Assembly: GCA_020217265.1 (NCBI GenBank)
Contig: JAIWOS010000087.1
Span: 1-10,000 of the forward strand
From: Thiobacillus sp.
GTDB lineage: Bacteria > Pseudomonadota > Gammaproteobacteria > Burkholderiales > Thiobacillaceae
DNA: 10,000 bases
Direction of reading: 5' to 3'
Positions 7,618 through 10,000 of this stretch are shown here, one piece after another; positions within the stretch are counted from its first letter, which is position 1; every line of letters starts with the position of its first letter. The translations under genes and the position numbers were made by a program. The notes under the pieces are model-generated. The model searched no databases. It was not told the origin of the DNA and was given only the letters and a program-made list of their open reading frames with translations.

Positions 7618-10000
7618 CTACAAGAACACGCTCAATCTGCCCGACTCGCCCTTCCCCATGCGCGGCGATCTCGCCAAGCGCGAACCCGGCTGGGTGAAAA
7701 GCTGGCAGGAAAAGAATCGCTACGAGACGATCCGCCGCGCGGCCGCCGGCCGGCCCAAATTCATCCTGCACGACGGTCCACCCTACGCCAACGGCGACAT
7801 CCACATCGGCCACGCCGTCAACAAAATCCTGAAAGACATCGTCGTCAAGGCCAAGACGCTCTCCGGCTTCGACGCGCCCTACGTGCCAGGCTGGGACTGC
7901 CACGGGCTGCCGATCGAACTGCAGGTGGAAAAAACCCACGGCAAGGCCATTCCCCCGGCGAAATTCCGCGAACTCTGCCGCGCCTTCGCCGCGGAGCAGA
8001 TCGAGCGCCAGAAAGCCGACTTCATCCGCCTGGGCGTGCTGGGTGACTGGGCGAACCCGTATCGCACGATGGATTTCCAGTTCGAGGCCGACGCACTGCG
8101 CGTGCTCGGCCAGATCCAGCAGGCGGGCTATCTCTACCAGGGTGCCAAGCCCGTGCACTGGTGCGTCGATTGCGGCTCGGCGCTGGCCGAAGCCGAGGTT
8201 GAATACGAGGACAAGGTTTCCCCGGCGATCGACGTCGGTTTCCGCGTAGCCGACCGCGTCGATTTCGCGCGCCGCTTCGACATCGAACTCGACGACGCCC
8301 CTGCCTACGTGGCGATCTGGACGACCACGCCGTGGACGCTGCCCGCCAACCAGGCGGTGGCGCTGCATCCCGAATTTTCCTACGCGCTGGTGAAAACCCC
8401 GCGCGGCCATCTGGTACTCGCCGAAACCCTGGTCGAAGCGGCGCTCAAGCGCTACGCGCTCGACGGCAGCGTGGTCGCCAAAACGACCGGCGCCGCGCTC
8501 GAAGGTGCGCTCCTGTGGCACCCCTTCCAGGACCGCCAGGTGCCGGTCATCACCGGCGAGCACGTCACCGCGGACGCCGGCACCGGGGCGGTGCACACCG
8601 CGCCCGGCCATGGTCTGGAAGATTACGTCGCCGGGCAGCGTTACGGCTTGAAAGTGGACAATCCGGTCGGCGACGACGGCCGTTTCTACGCCAGCGTGCC
8701 GCTCGTCGGCGGCATGAGCATCTGGCAGGCCAACCCGGTGGTGATCGAGGCGCTGCAAACCGGCGGCACGCTGTTCGCCCACGAAAAGCTCACCCACAGC
8801 TACCCGCACTGCTGGCGCCACAAGACGCCGATCATCTTCCGCGCCACGCGCCAGTGGTTCATCGGCATGGACACGGCCGGCGCGCAGGGCGAAACCCTGC
8901 GCGACCACGCCATGCGCGCTGTCGCGGCGACGCAGTTCTTCCCGCACTGGGGCCGCGCGCGGCTGGAAGCGATGATCAGGAACCGCCCCGACTGGTGCGT
9001 TTCGCGCCAGCGCAACTGGGGCATCCCCATGCCCTTCTTCACGCACAAGGAAACGGGCGAGCTGCATCCACGCACGCCCGAACTGCTCGAGATCGTGGCA
9101 AAGCAGGTCGAAGCCGCCGGCATCGAGGCCTGGTTCGCGCTCGACCCGAAGGAACTGCTCGGGGACGACGCCGCGCACTACGACAAGACCGGCCACACGC
9201 TCGACGTGTGGTTCGATTCCGGCGTGACCCACGCCTGTGTGCTGAAGACGCGCCCCGAACTTGCCCATCCCGCCGACCTGTATCTCGAAGGCTCCGACCA
9301 GCACCGCGGCTGGTTCCAGTCTTCCTTGCTCACCGGCTGCGCCACCGACGGCCACGCGCCCTACAAGGCGCTCCTCACCCACGGCTTCGTGGTCGATGGC
9401 AAGGGCTACAAGATGAGCAAGTCCAAGGGCAACGTGATCGCGCCGCAAAAGGTGATGGACCAGTACGGCGCCGACATCCTGCGCCTGTGGGTGGCCGCCA
9501 CCGATTATTCCGGCGAGCTGTCGATCTCCGACGACATCCTGAAGCGCGTGGTCGAGGGCTACCGCCGCATTCGCAACACGCTCAAGTTCCTGCTCGCCAA
9601 TCTCTCCGATTTCGACCCGGCGCAGCACGCACTGCCGGCGGCCGAGTGGTTCGAGATCGACCGCTATGCGCTCGCGCTCGCCGCGCAGACCCAAGCCGAG
9701 ATCCGCGCGCACTACGACGCCAACGAATTCCACTTCGTGGTGCAGAAGCTGCAAACCTTCTGCTCCGAAGACCTCGGCGGCTTCTATCTCGACATCCTGA
9801 AAGACCGCCTCTACACCAGCGCCGCCGATTCACGCGCACGCCGCTCGGCGCAGAACGCACTGTTCCACCTCACCCATGCGCTCACGCGCTGGATGGCACC
9901 GGTGCTGTCATTCACCGCCGAAGAAGTCTGGGGCGAGCTCGGCGACGGCGCCGACGACAGCGTGTTCCTGCACCTGTGGCACGCGCTGCCCGCACCGGAT
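7610..10000 (+). CDS. ileS: isoleucyl-tRNA synthetase, 3' end outside window
   Basis: This class I synthetase charges tRNA-Ile and hydrolyses mischarged valine in an editing domain. The first 797 residues are present and the frame stays open to the right edge. The catalytic signature HIGH is at residues 65-68 (within [14 protein letters not shown]) and KMSKS at 601-605. The inserted editing domain shows [13 protein letters not shown] and [28 protein letters not shown] and [10 protein letters not shown] follow in the Rossmann core. The anticodon-binding helical domain begins after about 640. Family members are about 930-950 residues, so about 140 residues, including the C-terminal zinc-binding part, lie outside. 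The ATG at 7610 overlaps the ribF stop by 8 bases, implying coupled translation. HIGH and KMSKS spacing and the [14 protein letters not shown] block favour IleRS over ValRS or LeuRS; the type is the ordinary bacterial one. Confidence 0.98.
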   Translation, partial: MPDYKNTLNLPDSPFPMRGDLAKREPGWVKSWQEKNRYETIRRAAAGRPKFILHDGPPYANGDIHIGHAVNKILKDIVVKAKTLSGFDAPYVPGWDCHGLPIELQVEKTHGKAIPPAKFRELCRAFAAEQIERQKADFIRLGVLGDWANPYRTMDFQFEADALRVLGQIQQAGYLYQGAKPVHWCVDCGSALAEAEVEYEDKVSPAIDVGFRVADRVDFARRFDIELDDAPAYVAIWTTTPWTLPANQAVALHPEFSYALVKTPRGHLVLAETLVEAALKRYALDGSVVAKTTGAALEGALLWHPFQDRQVPVITGEHVTADAGTGAVHTAPGHGLEDYVAGQRYGLKVDNPVGDDGRFYASVPLVGGMSIWQANPVVIEALQTGGTLFAHEKLTHSYPHCWRHKTPIIFRATRQWFIGMDTAGAQGETLRDHAMRAVAATQFFPHWGRARLEAMIRNRPDWCVSRQRNWGIPMPFFTHKETGELHPRTPELLEIVAKQVEAAGIEAWFALDPKELLGDDAAHYDKTGHTLDVWFDSGVTHACVLKTRPELAHPADLYLEGSDQHRGWFQSSLLTGCATDGHAPYKALLTHGFVVDGKGYKMSKSKGNVIAPQKVMDQYGADILRLWVAATDYSGELSISDDILKRVVEGYRRIRNTLKFLLANLSDFDPAQHALPAAEWFEIDRYALALAAQTQAEIRAHYDANEFHFVVQKLQTFCSEDLGGFYLDILKDRLYTSAADSRARRSAQNALFHLTHALTRWMAPVLSFTAEEVWGELGDGADDSVFLHLWHALPAPD

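Noticed and set aside
7466..9754. 762-codon open frame on the minus strand opposite ileS
   Set aside because: Antisense to a clear IleRS with HIGH and KMSKS; low-complexity composition and no recognisable domain. Long antisense frames are common in GC-rich genes.

Overview
The window is a gene-dense, GC-rich stretch of ordinary bacterial chromosome, most likely from a betaproteobacterium (Nitrosomonadales, Rhodocyclales or a relative). The reasons are the high GC third positions, the DUF3579 gene (a family I know mainly from Betaproteobacteria), the short urate-hydroxylase-N-terminal-like membrane protein, and the order rpsT / murJ / ribF / ileS. I see no insertion sequence, phage gene, CRISPR array, tRNA or rRNA.

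Layout. Positions 1-3391 (minus strand) hold an arginine biosynthesis operon read right to left: argD, argF, a 79-residue DUF2283 gene, and argG, whose 3' end lies outside the window. The first two junctions are one-base TGATG stop/start overlaps. A strong intrinsic terminator at about 3475-3505 separates the operon from the next unit upstream. That unit, also minus strand (3524-4130), has two genes: a 31-residue single-span membrane peptide and a 166-residue, four-span membrane protein related to the membrane domain of PuuD. From a shared intergenic region, a DUF3579 gene is read rightward (4269-4538). It ends at a perfect 17-bp hairpin terminator that also serves rpsT (ribosomal protein S20, minus strand, 4605-4868). 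A 226-base region with back-to-back promoters separates rpsT from a rightward cluster: murJ (lipid II flippase), ribF (FMN/FAD synthesis) and ileS (isoleucyl-tRNA synthetase, running off the right edge). ribF and ileS overlap by 8 bases.

How the genes work together. argD, argF and argG encode the N-acetylornithine aminotransferase, ornithine carbamoyltransferase and argininosuccinate synthase steps, so the left third is one pathway. The right half is housekeeping: translation (S20, IleRS), cell-wall precursor export (MurJ) and flavin cofactors (RibF).

The less well explained parts are the DUF2283 gene embedded in the arg operon, the tiny membrane ORF that appears translationally coupled to the PuuD-like gene, the structured rpsT leader, and a contrast in initiation signals: several minus-strand genes have good Shine-Dalgarno sequences, while none of the four plus-strand genes does. 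I found no convincing evidence of a wholly new multi-gene system.
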